From positions 868,001-932,000 of the forward strand of contig BDGG01000005.1 of NCBI GenBank assembly GCA_001949185.1: a stretch of DNA of 64,000 bases. The letters run 5' to 3'. Positions 34,301-46,467 of the stretch are shown here, piece by piece; position 1 is the stretch's first letter, and every line of letters starts with the position of its first letter. A program made the translations under genes and the position numbers. This DNA comes from Ramazzottius varieornatus. Its lineage: Eukaryota > Tardigrada > Eutardigrada > Parachela > Ramazzottiidae. Under the pieces are notes generated by a model. It saw only the letters and a list, made by a program, of their open reading frames with translations. It did not search any database and was not told the origin of the DNA.

Positions 34301-34718
34301 TCAACAGGGCCCGCCACATGGACAACACATGGGTCGCCAAGCTACTCCGCCGTTCCAAGGTGGACCGCCCGGACAAGGATATCCTGCTCAACAGTACCAG
34401 CCAGGACAACAGTACCAGCCACATCAGGGTCCAGGTCTGTATCCGCAGATGCAGGGGAACATCCAGAACCGTCCACAAGGCCCAGTCGGTCCCATCACAC
34501 CGGAACAATTCCATCAGCAAAGCTTCCCGAGTCAGGAATTTCAGCAGCACGTCCTGCAGCAAGCTCACATGGGACCAGGTGGGCCTCAGTTCCATCCCGA
34601 GGTCCGCGATGATTTCTACCCGGGTGATCCACGACACCCCCAAGCCGGACCAGGCCAACCCAGACATCCACAACAGGGACCGGGAGGAAACATGCCACCG
34701 GGACCGCCTCGTCATTGA
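31364..34718 (+). CDS. GYG: Glycogenin with long Gln/Gly/Pro-rich C-terminal extension
   Basis: Seven exons: 31364-31376, 31505-31637, 32121-32295, 32435-32597, 32669-32795, 32867-33029, 33324-34718; 722 residues against about 350 for human GYG1. Residues 1-258 are a GT8 glycosyltransferase: [37 protein letters not shown], the Mn-binding DxD as DADAL (103-105), [47 protein letters not shown] (the family's self-glucosylated Tyr lies in the YSY motif) and HFLGSTKPW. The last exon carries the usual end of the family ([20 protein letters not shown]) and then about 400 residues of low-complexity Gln, Gly, Pro, Ser and His with about six RQxSPP units. The same frame stays open throughout and a poly(A) signal follows at 35024, so the tail looks genuine. 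Function: primes glycogen synthesis by autoglucosylation. Confidence 0.93.
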
Positions 34719-35023
34719 GCAAGAGAATTCTCTAACTTGCCCTTTTAGTATAGCTCAATAGCATCGATACAGTTTGCTTTGCTCATGTCAAAATCCTTTT
34801 CAGTAACGAAACTTTTGATTTTGCTACTTCGCCCTTTGAATCTTATCCTTTTATCGTGTTGTCTATGGTGAAGGTTACAGCGTTCTTTGGTGATAGTTTA
34901 GTATACCCATCGGTGGCTTCTTGTGGTGATACTTATTGCAATATCGATAACTTGATGGCTATTCTATTTAGGCTATAGTTTTATTCGCTGGTGTTCGGTG
35001 CTTCTTTTCGGTATAATCCTTCA

Positions 35024-35029
35024 AATAAA
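35024..35029 (+). promoter_or_regulatory. Poly(A) signal AATAAA, probably glycogenin
   Basis: AATAAA 306 bp after the glycogenin stop, in AT-rich sequence between two convergent genes. Confidence 0.5.
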
Positions 35030-35133
35030 AGTTTAACAGTAATTTAAGGTTCGTACAACTTCATGCGAATCAAGTAAATCAACAATACAGTAGTCTTCGT
35101 AAATTTCAGATCAGAAGGAGAACGATCTGGCTT

Positions 35134-37557
35134 TCACATGAACATCCACATGAGTTCCAGAGCTTCTGGATCGATGTCTCCGATGCCGTGGAAGAGGTGA
35201 GCTAAAACTGCCACATCTTCCACATCATCCACCATGTTACCGTTGGCTCCGTGGATCACCATCTCACCACCCTGTCCTTCTTCCAGTTCTTCCGGGTTGT
35301 TATGCACACCGACGTGGAATACCGGAGCTTGATTCACTTGGTTCACGGTCACAGGAGCCATGCGGATGACGGTGTTGCTCGACCGCTGTGGTGCACGCGG
35401 ATTGGTACGAAGGTTGGGGAGCGACGGAAAGTCGTCGCTGTCATCGTCGTCATCTTCACCAGGTGGTGGATCGCGATCAGCCATTCGAACGTCATCCTGA
35501 CTTTCCAACCCGGAATCGTTACCGTCATCATCGTCGTCATCGTCGCTGATGAATCCTTCACGACCTTCAGACATGTCGGGCTCGAGTTCCGGTCGGCGGT
35601 ACTTTTGGTCCAGAGCCAGTTGCTGAAGTGGGGTGAGCTTGTCGGAAAACTCGGGCTGGAGACGGAGCTGAGCGTAGTTAACGGTGAGGAACAAGCGGAT
35701 GAATTCAGCAAGGAAGGGACTCTGCAGAGCTTCGTTCCAGATGTGGAGGTCGATGACGTTGTCCAAGTCGATGTTGCGAGCAATCTCTCTCTCGACGAGG
35801 TGTTGGAGGCCTTTGAGGTCGTAACGATGGGCGGCAAGGAGGAGTTCGAAGGGAGTTCTGTTTAGACCGGTGACTTGGAGCGTGTAGCAGTACTCCAGGA
35901 GCTTTTTCAGAACAGCTTCTGTCAGATCGGGGAACCTGAGCGGCTGTTTCTGGTCTAGCGAGTATTTATCAGCGAGGTGCGAAAGGACTCCGCCATTCAA
36001 CTGCAAAACTTGCCTAAAATGTGGGAAGAAACGCGGGTAGGCCCGAAGAAAAGTAATTTGAAAAAAGCAATTTGCCGGCAAATACGTGTTTTATCCGTAA
36101 TCTGAAGATCGAAAATTGATAGAATGTGCCGATGATATGTATTTTTACTGTAGATAGATGCTTACGAATGGACGCGGAAGATCTTCCCGTTCTTGGCTTC
36201 CATACGAACACGTCCAGCCGGATTGCCGTTATTCCACAGTCTTTTCATGTGAGAAGCTATCGCCGATTCCGCGTCCTCTGTCCCTTTGGAAAAGCGATGT
36301 CGGAACTGCGTTTGTTCCCGGCCATATATGCAGAAGGAAAGAACGAAGACGATGGAGGACTTTTTACACAGCCTCAGCTGTTCTCGGTTGGCGAACTTCC
36401 GCAATACCCATCCCTTTTTGCCTCGTTTGAAAGCATTGCTTTTCTTACTGGTCTCCTGAAGCTTCTCACGGTGCTCTTTTATAGTTTCCTGGATGCCTCG
36501 GTAGGATAGCTGGGAAGGCTGGAGAAGGGTGATTTGGAACCCGGCACAGATCTGCGCTTCCGGTCCGCTGTTGTACCTCACCGCCATACCTGGTAAAACG
36601 ATTGTTTCTTACCTTATCGAAAATGAGCTCTTTAAAGTGCCGATCATTTGGTTCGTGCAATCAACGGACGCGTTGCTTGATTGGCAATCAACTCTTCGAA
36701 CTTTCGATTACTCGAGCCACATGATCGGCACTTTAGAGTATGTTTTTGCGAGTGTAGTTGTGGCCTTTCTCACCTACCTTACCTACGAGTCCTTCCCGGT
36801 TGTTACTCCGATATCCATAAGGATAAGCAATAGCTTGCCACGTCGTGTTTCCCGCGCCTTCATAGATTGGTCCTGGAATGGTCACATCAGAAACGGACCC
36901 GTTGTGCGTCCTGGATCGTCGAGAAGGTTTCCGGAAGAACTCTGACTTGGCCGGATTGTCGATTTGCCATATACAATGAAAGTAATTTTTCTTCGTCTTG
37001 ATTTCATGGTAACTACATACGCTGGCCATGCGCTCCTTTTTCATTTGCTCGGCGAACACAGCGGCAGTCACTAGTTGTGGCACGAACCGGTCTTGAGTCT
37101 CCCATCCTGCGCAGGAAATAGTCATGAACTGTGGCCCGCCGATTCCGTAACACACAGCAGCATCAATGGTACGTTTCTTCTGTCCTCTGTTACAACTGAT
37201 ATGTAATGTCTCAGTCTCGTTTATTAGTCCTTCCAGGTTCGCACGGAATCGTTTTCGGGTAGGCTGTCCCAGTATTTCATCACGAAACCTCCCGAGCCGA
37301 ACAGGTTCATCTTTGGTTTCTGTCACGAGTTCCCGTAAATCAAATAACGTCCTACTGCATCGCGGTACAAGGTCCTCCTCGATAACCAAGGTAGATTCGA
37401 CCACTTTGAGCGCTGAAGTAATATCTTCGAGGGACTTTTGCACCTTTATTCCTTCTTCCAGGGATCTCTGGACCTTGTCTTGTTCGTTGCTCTCTTCGCG
37501 GGCCGTATTGTCTGTGTACTCGGGTATGATCGAACTGGACTCTTCCTGGTTGGCCAT
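35134..37557 (-). CDS. MATH-BTB protein with acidic C-terminal region
   Basis: Three exons on the minus strand: 37557-36783, 36589-36166, 36013-35134; 692 residues. The N-terminus is polar and charged (KVQRSLEEGIKVQKSLED, possibly helical). A MATH/TRAF-like domain follows (FHCIWQIDNPAKSEFFRKPS, then IAYPYGYRSNN and AVRYNSGPEAQICAGFQITL). The BTB domain crosses the last junction (GKIFRVHSQVLQLNGGVLSH, FPDLTEAVLKKLLEYCYT, LLLAAHRYDLKGLQHLVERE). The C-terminal about 130 residues are acidic (ISDDDDDDDGNDSG and EDDDDDSDDFPSLP). Family role: Cullin-3 substrate receptor; the acidic tail has no assigned role. Intron 1 contains a small hairpin repeat (36628-36738). It starts opposite the IP6K gene. 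The MATH assignment is weaker than BTB because the strands are divergent. Confidence 0.8.
36628..36738. repeat. Small MITE-like hairpin in MATH-BTB intron 1
   Basis: About 111 bp with inverted ends CTCTTTAAAGTGCCGATCAT and, from the right, CTCTAAAGTGCCGATCATG. It occupies over half of the intron 36590-36782 and differs from the 17-copy palindrome family. Confidence 0.65.
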
Positions 37558-39725
37558 GCGTACGGACCAGGAAGTAAACGCAGGAATTAAGTCAGTTTAT
37601 TAGGTATGTCACCGTGACATGTTTACGCAATTCTAAATTTCATGTGGTCAGATTGTTTGTTCTATTTTCGTGCAGGTTTCATCCATCCATGACAACCGGA
37701 AATCCTTATGATCCTTATACGAATGCCACTTTCTAGTAAGAAGATTGATGGTGAAATTTTTCGGTCGGTGGTGTTTCCTGTTTTTCGTACGCCAGCTTCA
37801 GGCGGTGGTCTATTTGCAGACCTTATCTTCGGAAGGAAGTTTGCCGAAGTAAGCTTGGGGAAACCCATCGACTGGTTCAGTCTTCAGAACCGTCATCTGT
37901 GGTTCTTGGCGTGTAATCTTCGCGGGCGATAATTTTACACGTGTCAGCGCATGTTTGCAGGCCACGCTTGAACTTGAATTTTCCGCAACAATCGTCAACA
38001 AAAGAACAGCTTCCCCACAAAGTGACAGAAAAGATAATTTACCCGGTACTATTCCGGTGGTGGAAAGTGATAAATGTTAAGTGGTGTGAAGGCCTCCAGA
38101 TATACTGAGTAATGCATGTGGGCTTTTGTTCGGCCAGCAATGGCCCACCGGAAGCGATACATAATTCTCGCTGTAATCAATAATGGCTGCTCCTACTTAT
38201 CACCATGTCGAATGGGTCGCCGCTTGACTGCGTGAGGGCTCATGCGTACCATATGGCGTGATTATGACGACGACCAACCACGCAGAACTTCCTTTGAGTT
38301 ATACAAAACCGTGCTGCATAACAAATAGTGAATTATGCAAACAACTGGCTGATAAGTATGGTTTGGATTTGTGTGTTCCGGCGTTAAGGCGACCTTGACA
38401 TTGCGGAACAGCGACTGAAAGCAAGGACCAGTTGGGAGCGAAGGAAGGGACCTTTTGGAATCTCCTTCGCGTTCGTGACAACCTGGCTGTAGTCGGTTTT
38501 TTCATCCGAAAATTTCTACCGACAGACCCAGTGTTCCACAGTTGAGGTTACGTATTAAGTCGTGCAGGTAAAGATGTTTTGGCCACACTTGCAGAAAACC
38601 CTGTGGCTTCCCATGCATGTCAATGCGTGCATCGACAAGTACATGCTAATGTTGAATCACTTAGCCAAGAGTTCTTTTCCATTCTTCGGAAGGGACTTCG
38701 TCTACCTAGAAAAGGTGCTTTTGATCGGAAACGGAGCACCTTTGGTTTCGAAGAGCGGCGAACCTAGGCTTCCTTTCCTTCCTGGATGTTGATCATTACT
38801 AACCACATGAAAAATATTAGTAAAGGCGGAAAGCTCATATGATGCACCAGCGTTATTGATAATAAATATTATCAACCAGGGACAAGTGCGCTTCAAAATA
38901 AACACACAACATTGACTCAGAAAAAAAGCTGAACTCATTTACGAGGATCCTTTTAACATCTAAATTTACTGTCGCGTTAATTAAAGACAAACACACCCAT
39001 GTTAACAATTAACACATGTATGGCATGACAGTCTAACCAGCCTCACTTTAAATTGGCAACAAAAGGCAGTATGACCTGGGCGGGACAAGGTGACGTTTCT
39101 GTTGAGTGTTGACTATCCACTTTGAACAGGGGATGAACCACGACGCGCGCCGTTTCACGTTGGGGAGGATTCAATGCTTTTTCGTTAACATGGCTGACGA
39201 GCTGACTGCCTGTAACAAAGACAGTACATGTACATATGACATGACTCACATTTTCATGAGCACATCGTTCACTTTCATAACCACATAAAACTCGAAAAAT
39301 TCCTTCTTTAGCAGTGCGTCTTTGTTCGATCTTATTTGGAACCTTCTCCCAGATCCACAGCAGCCATTCCAGTTTATAGCCATCGGACCAAAGTAAGGTT
39401 TGCCTAGAAACCCACTCCAGCAAGCGGTACATAAGTTATTCTTAGACGTTCTTGAGCTACTTTAAAGTTTTGAATGTCTGCCTGCACTATTAGGTCTCCT
39501 ACTCAACCTTGTGTTACTTCCTCCGTGTAACCATAAGCAATAATTCTACTCCAGGAACACATTTCGTTTGTATGTAGGTAGTCTCGCAGCGGGAAAGCTC
39601 TTTTAAGGAGACTGGAAAACGATCTTGCCGTCTTGGACGGAAATGCTGATGGTACATCATCTCGTCAATCGTTGATTGTTGATTGCATCGATCATTCGAA
39701 TCCCACAGTATCCAAGCGGAAGCCT
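37558..39725. other. Divergent spacer MATH-BTB / IP6K
   Basis: About 2.2 kb with no convincing gene. The last 120 bp are open in frame with IP6K, so a 5' exon boundary near 39600 is possible. Confidence 0.4.
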
Positions 39726-42700
39726 ATGCGCCTTCATCTCCTGCCTGAAAGTCAAGTCGGATTAGATGTCCGACGCGTTGAGACTTGCTCAACAGCCTTC
39801 CATGATCCTCCCGAAAACGGTCAGTCGGACGTACAACGAGGAGGCTCGGACGATAAACAAGGAGAGGAGAGCGAGAGAAATATGGATGAGGAGGATGAGT
39901 ACCAGTTTGACGAGCCCGCCGAAGTGTCCTTGGCTACCTTTGCCCACCAGGTTGGCGGCCATTCGGCGCTCTTTCTCATAGACAACGCTACTATCTGCAA
40001 GGTGTTGATTCCCCGTGAGCTGAGGTTTTATCAGCATGCCCCGGATGCACTTCGACCCTTCCTCGCCGAATATAAAGGTATGTATTCATACTTTCATGGT
40101 TTTCCTCGAACTGAGGTTTTCTGACGACTGATAAAGCTTCCATTCCTCCATCAAAATATTGGTAAAAGGTCATGTAACGGAAAAGTAGCACTGCTGACGG
40201 CGTTTAGAGTTCCCATAGAAGAATTGTCGAAACTATAAATTGATGTTGCGCGATGGGCAGTAATGGGGCGGTGCCATAGGCGTGCGTGCATGCACAGGTG
40301 TGGCAGTCATGGTTTAGCGCGTGCATATCGAATAAAATTTTGCCCAGAGATAATTCGCTTCGGTTTCTAACTGTCAGAGCTACGCGCCTGACCTAACCGT
40401 TGACATGGACAAAACAGTTGGCAGCCGGCCGAAAGCGGCAATGGTCAACAGTTAGGTCAGGTGCATGGACTGAATTATCGAGTGCAATGTCGAAGGGTGG
40501 TCAAGAAGAAACTGACGTCCGTGTTTCAAGATGTCTGTTTTACGTTTTCAGGACAAATCCAGGTTAACTGCAAGCTTGACCGTGACGGACAAGTTCACTT
40601 TGTAGCTCGCCCCAAGAGTTGCAGCATTAGTAACGAGTCTCGCTTGGCTCTGACGGACCAAAAGAACACAACGCCAGCTGTACCTTCCTCCGATCTCCAG
40701 CGCCTTCGCCATGGATCTGGCTCGTCAGCCGAGACGGACTTTATCGCTGAGGACTTCGTGGACGAGGACGAACCGGACCCACAGATGTCGGACGAGAACT
40801 CCACGGCGTCGGAAGACTTGACCGCTTCCACGTCCGCTTCCCGGTACGCGATACAAAGTATTTGGCAAACAACTTCTGTCTTGCTGTTCTTGATGGTGAT
40901 TGTGTTTGGCATAATAGTCACGCTACCAGTTTTTTTTGCTTTCATGGAAAGAAGCTTGCTTGGTGTACGGAGTCTAATTGTTGTTGACACTTGACAGGAA
41001 GCACAGCGCACCTACCAAGAGAGCCTCCAAGCTACTCAGCGACCAAGGTACTTATGCCGGTTTGGAATCATGGAGCCAGAAGTGCCAGGAAAGACAGCTA
41101 TCCAAGCTAACCACATCCTCCAATGACGCACCTCAGTGTAAGTCTTCGACAGTCATTTCCATTCTAGTTTCCCAGACGATTACCAACATTTTGAGCCACC
41201 GTAGCGGCCTGAGGAAGAAATTAAGTACTAATAAAAATAATGACTGGGGTAGTTTCTGACATTTGGACTCATTCAAAAGTCGGATCGAAGTATATGATTA
41301 GTAACTATTTGATTGACGGAGATTAAAACTTGTTTTTTGAGGTTGACGGTTTGCGTAACGGGGAAACGATTGACAGGTTTTTCACTTCTAGTTTAGCCAT
41401 AGCTGGTGTCTTGAAAGGAGGGAAAATTTATTCTTGGCATGGTGTGGTGGTGGCTGCTGTTTACCGTAAGACGTTTTGAGAAAATGGAAGGCCCAAAGGC
41501 TTTCAGCCATTGAGAAGAATGACAAGGAAACAGCAGACGCAGCACCTGGAGGAAGCATGTCAAGGCATAGGAGCATATCGGCTTGTTATGCAGTCGTTGA
41601 TATTTGATCGATCAAGGAACGAAACCAAGAGCTGAGCAGACACTTTTCCCTGATTGATTTTCGATAGATTGATGTTTGCTTACATAGAAAAGTACACCAT
41701 GCGGTCAGACGACTAAGACTTTTCCGCGAAACGTTTCCACAACTTTTTCGAAGCTACCGGAAATATCGAATTTTTTCCAACAAAGAATGAACTCGAAATG
41801 AGGTGAGCATTCAGGTTACTGTTTTTGCTGACAGGAAGGGGTTTCAAAATATGAATTAGACTCGATAAAATCGTTTTCCGTGTGGCGCACGCTTTCGGCC
41901 TGTAATACCGAAGAAGTGCGTCATTTGAGAAAGCAGTCTGGTCGGCTTTGTTTGCCGAGATCGCAGTGTTTTTATTCGAGTCATGGAAGTACTGTAAGTT
42001 AAAACCGGAAGTAAACCGAAGAATGGGACGATGCAAACTGCAGAAGGGGATTGCGAGGTGCACCATATGAGTGTTTTCGTTCAGATGGCGTTTGTGAAGG
42101 AGCAACGACTGAGTGAACTTGTTTGTTCAACGTGGTGAACCCGGTGTCGAAATAACCCTTCTCTGGTTACAGATTTCCTACTACTGGAGAATGTTTGCGT
42201 CAAGTTCAAGCAGCCCTGCATACTGGATCTAAAAATGGGCACTCGACAGCATGGTGATGACGCGCCGAAGGAGAAGATGAACCGACAGAAGGAGAAGTGT
42301 GCCAGCACCACTTCCAAAACCATCGGCGTCCGCGCGTGCGGCATGCAAGTACGCTCAGCCACATACATTTCGCATGTCGTCTTGGACGCTGAAACACGTA
42401 TCTGGTTTCGCTTGAATTCCTCGTTCCAAAATCTAATTTGAAAGTTCGTAAGTGGACGACGATGATGGGCCAAGATACGTGATTGGGTTACGCAATATTA
42501 GTGCATAATTAAAATGTCTAATTGCCTCGATCAACCGGCGCACTCGTCTATAAGCAGGGAATCTCTTCATCCCTAGCATAGTCAGTATGTCAAAGGACAA
42601 ACCAATTGTTGTGTGCAGCTCTTGAACCCTACACCGAGTAAATTAGAGATTCGTTTCACAAGTGGCGCACGTTGACGTTGCCGTTGTCGATGGCTGATAG

Positions 42701-43321
42701 CGTGCGCCACTCGGGATAACGATCCGGAAGAATCCGTACGCCGCCAAGCCACCGTTTTCATTTTTCTGATGCGCTTTGGAGTTGTACGCTGGTTTAAATT
42801 TATGTTGAAGTAATTTTTTTTCTTGTTGCTTTCAGGTTTACCAGTCCGAGCTGAAGAAATATACGACGTGGGACAAGTACTACGGCCGCGCTCTCTGTGT
42901 CGAAGGCTTCAAAACGGCCTTGCGGGACTTCCTGTTCAACGGCGCGCGCTTCCTGAGCGAACTGGTCCCGGACATTGTCTCCCAGCTGAAACGACTGCAA
43001 GTCTCCGTGAGAACTCTCGAAGGTTTCCGTTTCTACTCGAGCTCGCTCCTCATCATGTACGAGGGCAGCGACCAACAAGTCAGCTCTTCTTCATCAATCG
43101 ACGGACCCAAGATGCCCACGAAGCGTGGGGTCGACATCAAGATGATTGATTTCGCCCACTCGTCCCTGCCGCACGCGTCGACAGTTCGACATAAAGGCCC
43201 GGATAGTGGGTATCTGTTCGGGCTGGATAATTTGATTCGGCTACTGGAAGAACTACTGGCAGCGGCCACCACTTCCCTTTCTTTTACTTCACCTTCCGTC
43301 GCGACCTCAGTGCCTGTTTGA
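39726..43321 (+). CDS. IP6K: Inositol hexakisphosphate kinase
   Basis: Five exons: 39726-40077, 40552-40843, 40998-41137, 42173-42348, 42836-43321; 481 residues from the first in-frame ATG. The frame is open further upstream to about 39600, so a 5' exon with an earlier start is possible. Family landmarks: [12 protein letters not shown] and [11 protein letters not shown] at the N-terminus, the IPK signature [16 protein letters not shown] (PxxxDxKxG), [32 protein letters not shown] and the catalytic metal-binding [11 protein letters not shown], then [14 protein letters not shown]. Between the N-terminal part and the kinase core lies an acidic, disordered insert ([18 protein letters not shown]), as in vertebrate IP6Ks. 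Activity: makes diphosphoinositol phosphates from InsP6. Two introns, 1035 and 487 nt, each hold a palindrome copy. A poly(A) signal is at 44084. Confidence 0.92.
41856..41966. repeat. Dispersed intronic palindrome, copy 9
   Basis: In IP6K intron 41138-42172. Core CGTGTGGCGCACG ... GAAGTGCGTCATTTG; right outer arm GTCGGCTTTGTTTGCCGAG. Confidence 0.8.
42635..42752. repeat. Dispersed intronic palindrome, copy 10
   Basis: In IP6K intron 42349-42835. Core CAAGTGGCGCACG ... AGCGTGCGCCACTCGGG; the loop is about 10 nt longer than in other copies. Confidence 0.8.
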
Positions 43322-44083
43322 AGAAATTTAGAAAGAAATTCCTGCCTGAGTAGAGAGATATTCAAAATGGAACTTCTAATTTTTTCGTTTGTGTCTTGTG
43401 GCTCATTGCTGATAACCGTTCCGTTGTGTATACTGATGATAGTATTGCATGTTTCTCTCGAAGAACGAGTTCTTTCCTGGTGCTTTTTCTTTGATGATTT
43501 TTTGCCTGTCTCTCTTTTGAAGTGTTCTCTCCACTTTGACTCAGGATCCTCACGTGGCATTCCGCAGTACGGGAGCAATATCCAGATGTGCGAGTGGGAT
43601 GAGTGAAGGATGGTCTGTTCCCGATGGTCTCTTGTCGATGGGAAGAAGGATGTCTGTCGTTCGATCACGAACCACTGACGATGGATTGGATGGATGGGGA
43701 AACCGATGAAGAAAAGTCCTGCCGCTGGTGGTGGCTTGGATTAGCAGCTTGATTTGTTGTGTTAATCAGTTAGATTTCTCTTGTAGATGGAAATTACCCA
43801 TATTTAGTCTGGTTTCTCCCGTCAAGGAAGTTCCCGGCGAGTTGCTTTTAATTTGTACCTACATTATACTCTGGTATTTTATGACAAGTGTTGATGTTGA
43901 TTTCCAATTGGAAATTAGTATCGAAACTTTCGGCTCGGAACCGCTGTCCAGTGCTGTACAGAACCGTGTGTTTTGTACTTCCGCATTTTGCGCCATTAAT
44001 GTTCTTCTTGGTGAGGTTCGAGTTCCTCGAAGAAAATGTATCTGTTTAGCTCAGCATATTGTGTTTTATTCTAACCAGAATTC

Positions 44084-44089
44084 AATAAA
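44084..44089 (+). promoter_or_regulatory. Poly(A) signal AATAAA, probably IP6K
   Basis: AATAAA about 760 bp after the IP6K stop and before the NIPSNAP start; no other plus-strand gene ends here. Confidence 0.5.
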
Positions 44090-44476
44090 GCTTTTCGGTT
44101 TTCAGCAGCATTCTTCTGACTTCGATTTGCTGTGAAATGTGACCCTGAGACGAGTTTCCGCGGTCCGCGGCCTCGGCGGACTGCGGTGTGTCATCTTATG
44201 TTATGTAGGTCATGTCGTCGAAGTATGCTACGACATGACATGACATGCAGTGAAACAGCTGATCGGGATATCTGTAGAACGGGAACGACAACAGATCGGT
44301 TGTCCTCTCCTCCGAAGTCCGGATTGTAGCATGCTCTTCTGGCTTCGCAGCACCTGAAGGATCTGCATCGGATTGTGGGCGTAGTGCAGGAGGATTTGGG
44401 CGGAAGAAAGCTTCATAATGCATTGCTCGCTACGGCATGAGCTGACTGCACCGTCGACGCGCAGTTTGCTCCTCAA

Positions 44477-45951
44477 ATGCACAAGGTACACGTACTGTAC
44501 TGCCGTTTTCACGATCGTGTCACCGAGCTGTTCCGCAACGCTCTACATGCTTGTAGGTCATTTGCGTCGAAAAGCGACGATGCCAGGGGTGGCTCACGTT
44601 CTTCCTCGGGGAGCGACAATGATCAGTCGTCCACATCGAGTGCAGGTGCTTCTGACAAGGCGGGTAGTTCAACTCGCTCCGGATCTGGAGGATGGATAAG
44701 CAAACTGTTGCAAGGCCAAAGCCGGACGATGGAAGTCGGGAAGGAGTCTCACTCGAGAAAGTTGGCTGCAAAAGGAGTGATCTACGAGATGCAAAGTATC
44801 CTATCTTTTCACTGACGAAGGGATATACAGTATACTGCACTTCCGGCCGGCCAGTTAACCGTTCTCTAAGTGCTTTTATGGTGTCTTTGCAGCTCACAAC
44901 GTGAAGCCGGACAAGAGATCTGAATACATACAACGCTAGTACGTGCTGGGGTCTTCAGACAGTAAAGAGAACTTCGCTAACTGTACGTATTGGGAATCTT
45001 TTAATAGTGGCGAACTGGTTCAACGGGGTAACAATGCTCATCTTCCGGCATCCCTGGTCGGAAGCTGGATGGTGGAGACCGGTGGAGACCAAGACCAAGC
45101 TAGTAAGTACGGTCAAAATGAAGTTCATCAGATCTTCTGGGCGTTTTAACTTTTGTGTCCTGCAGTCCACATTTGGAAGCACCCAAACGGGTACGTTTCG
45201 ATGGACAAGACTGCTGCCTACCTACGAGAGAATCAGGTAAGATCGGTCGGAAGAGCCGGAAGTGATGGAACCAACGTGAATAGTCTGAATGACGTTTTGC
45301 AGGAAGCAGCGAGCCAGACGGAAGCGCTCGGGAAGCTACTGCGGTCTCGCCATAACCAAGCCATGCTCAGCTTTAGCTTTTGGGGAGATCCAGAGCCAAA
45401 CAACAAGCATCAGATTTACGAGCTTCGAACCTACACACTGAAGGTTGGCCTTTTTTTACGGACGACCATCAGCTCGCGATTGCTGGCTGATACGTTTGTT
45501 GTTGCAGCCGGGTACTCTCATTGAGTGGGGAAACCAATGGTAAGTCAATTCGCGAATAGTTTCACCCGGAAGCGCACTATGGGCAGAAAATTTCCTTCAT
45601 CTCTCCCGCAGGGCGCGAGCTATTCGAATTCGAAAGTCCCGTGAAGACGGTGTTGGTGGATTTTTTACCCAGATTGGTCCTCTGTACATCGTTCACCACA
45701 TCTGGGCCTACGATAACTTGGAGGCAAGACAAGAAGCGCGAGATGCAGCATGGTCGAGCCCCGGCTGGGACGAATGTGTAGCCAACACAGGTGAACTCTT
45801 CGAGTATTTGTTAAAAACCATTTACTTCGCTTCGAGGAAATTTCTAAACAAACAGAAAAAGTGAAGAATGCTTTTCTCTGTTTTAGTTCCGCTAATTCGA
45901 GAGATGGACTCTCGCGTACTAGTGGCGAACCCCTTTTCACCCCTAAAGTAA
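44477..45951 (+). CDS. NIPSNAP: NIPSNAP family protein, probably mitochondrial
   Basis: Eight exons: 44477-44795, 44893-44938, 45008-45102, 45166-45236, 45303-45443, 45508-45539, 45612-45790, 45887-45951; 315 residues. The N-terminal about 100 residues are Arg/Ser-rich with FHDRVTELFRNALHACRSFA, an amphipathic stretch fitting a mitochondrial presequence. The core matches NIPSNAP1/2: HNVKPDKRSEYIQRY, LPASLVGSWMVETGGDQDQA, IHIWKHPNGYVSM, LRSRHNQAMLSFSFWGDPEP, IYELRTYTLKPGTLIEWGN, WARAIRIRKSREDGVGGFF and SQ-to-TQIGPLYIVHHIWAY, ending PLIREMDSRVLVANPFSPLK. Known role: mitochondrial matrix proteins that act as mitophagy signals and fatty-acid binders. The exact start codon is uncertain; an ATG at 44418 lies in another frame. 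Confidence 0.9.
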
Positions 45952-46467
45952 AAGTACTCCGTAGGCACAAAGTTTCATCTACATACCTGTTATCCTATGT
46001 TTCTTCCCCCGGTAGTCTTAATTTTATTTGCTTGTTCGTAACGTAGTACGTTTCATGTGATTTTTGATGGGTGAGGAAATTTTTATCCTTGCTGCAACTC
46101 TAACCCATTTTATATTGGTGTGTGTGATCAATCCGAAGGTCCTAAAGGACCGATACAGGCCGTTGAAGTCTTCCTGTTCCTAAGACTCTGATCGTTACAT
46201 GCGTCTCGTATGAACGATACTAGTGACCCGTGCAGTTGGGGCACAATGAAGTTCGGGTGGAATTAGCCACGAAGAGGCTAAGTCAAAGTGGAACAGGATT
46301 GATTTCTGGTTCACGCTATCCTGGTCCGGTTAGAAAATCCTGTTCACCTGACACATAAAATGGTGAGACGCAGCAGTGGGAGCTTTCTGAACTGTTTTTC
46401 TGATGCTTTTGAGTTGAACGTTTACTTGGCATTGCTCATGATAGTCTGAGTCGCTCGAAAGGAAATC

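Noticed and set aside
33382-34761. A second long open frame (about 459 residues, Arg/Ser/His-rich) over the glycogenin tail
   Set aside because: It is the +1 shadow of the Gln-rich repeats (CAG-type codons read out of frame); the glycogenin frame continues the conserved catalytic exons in phase.
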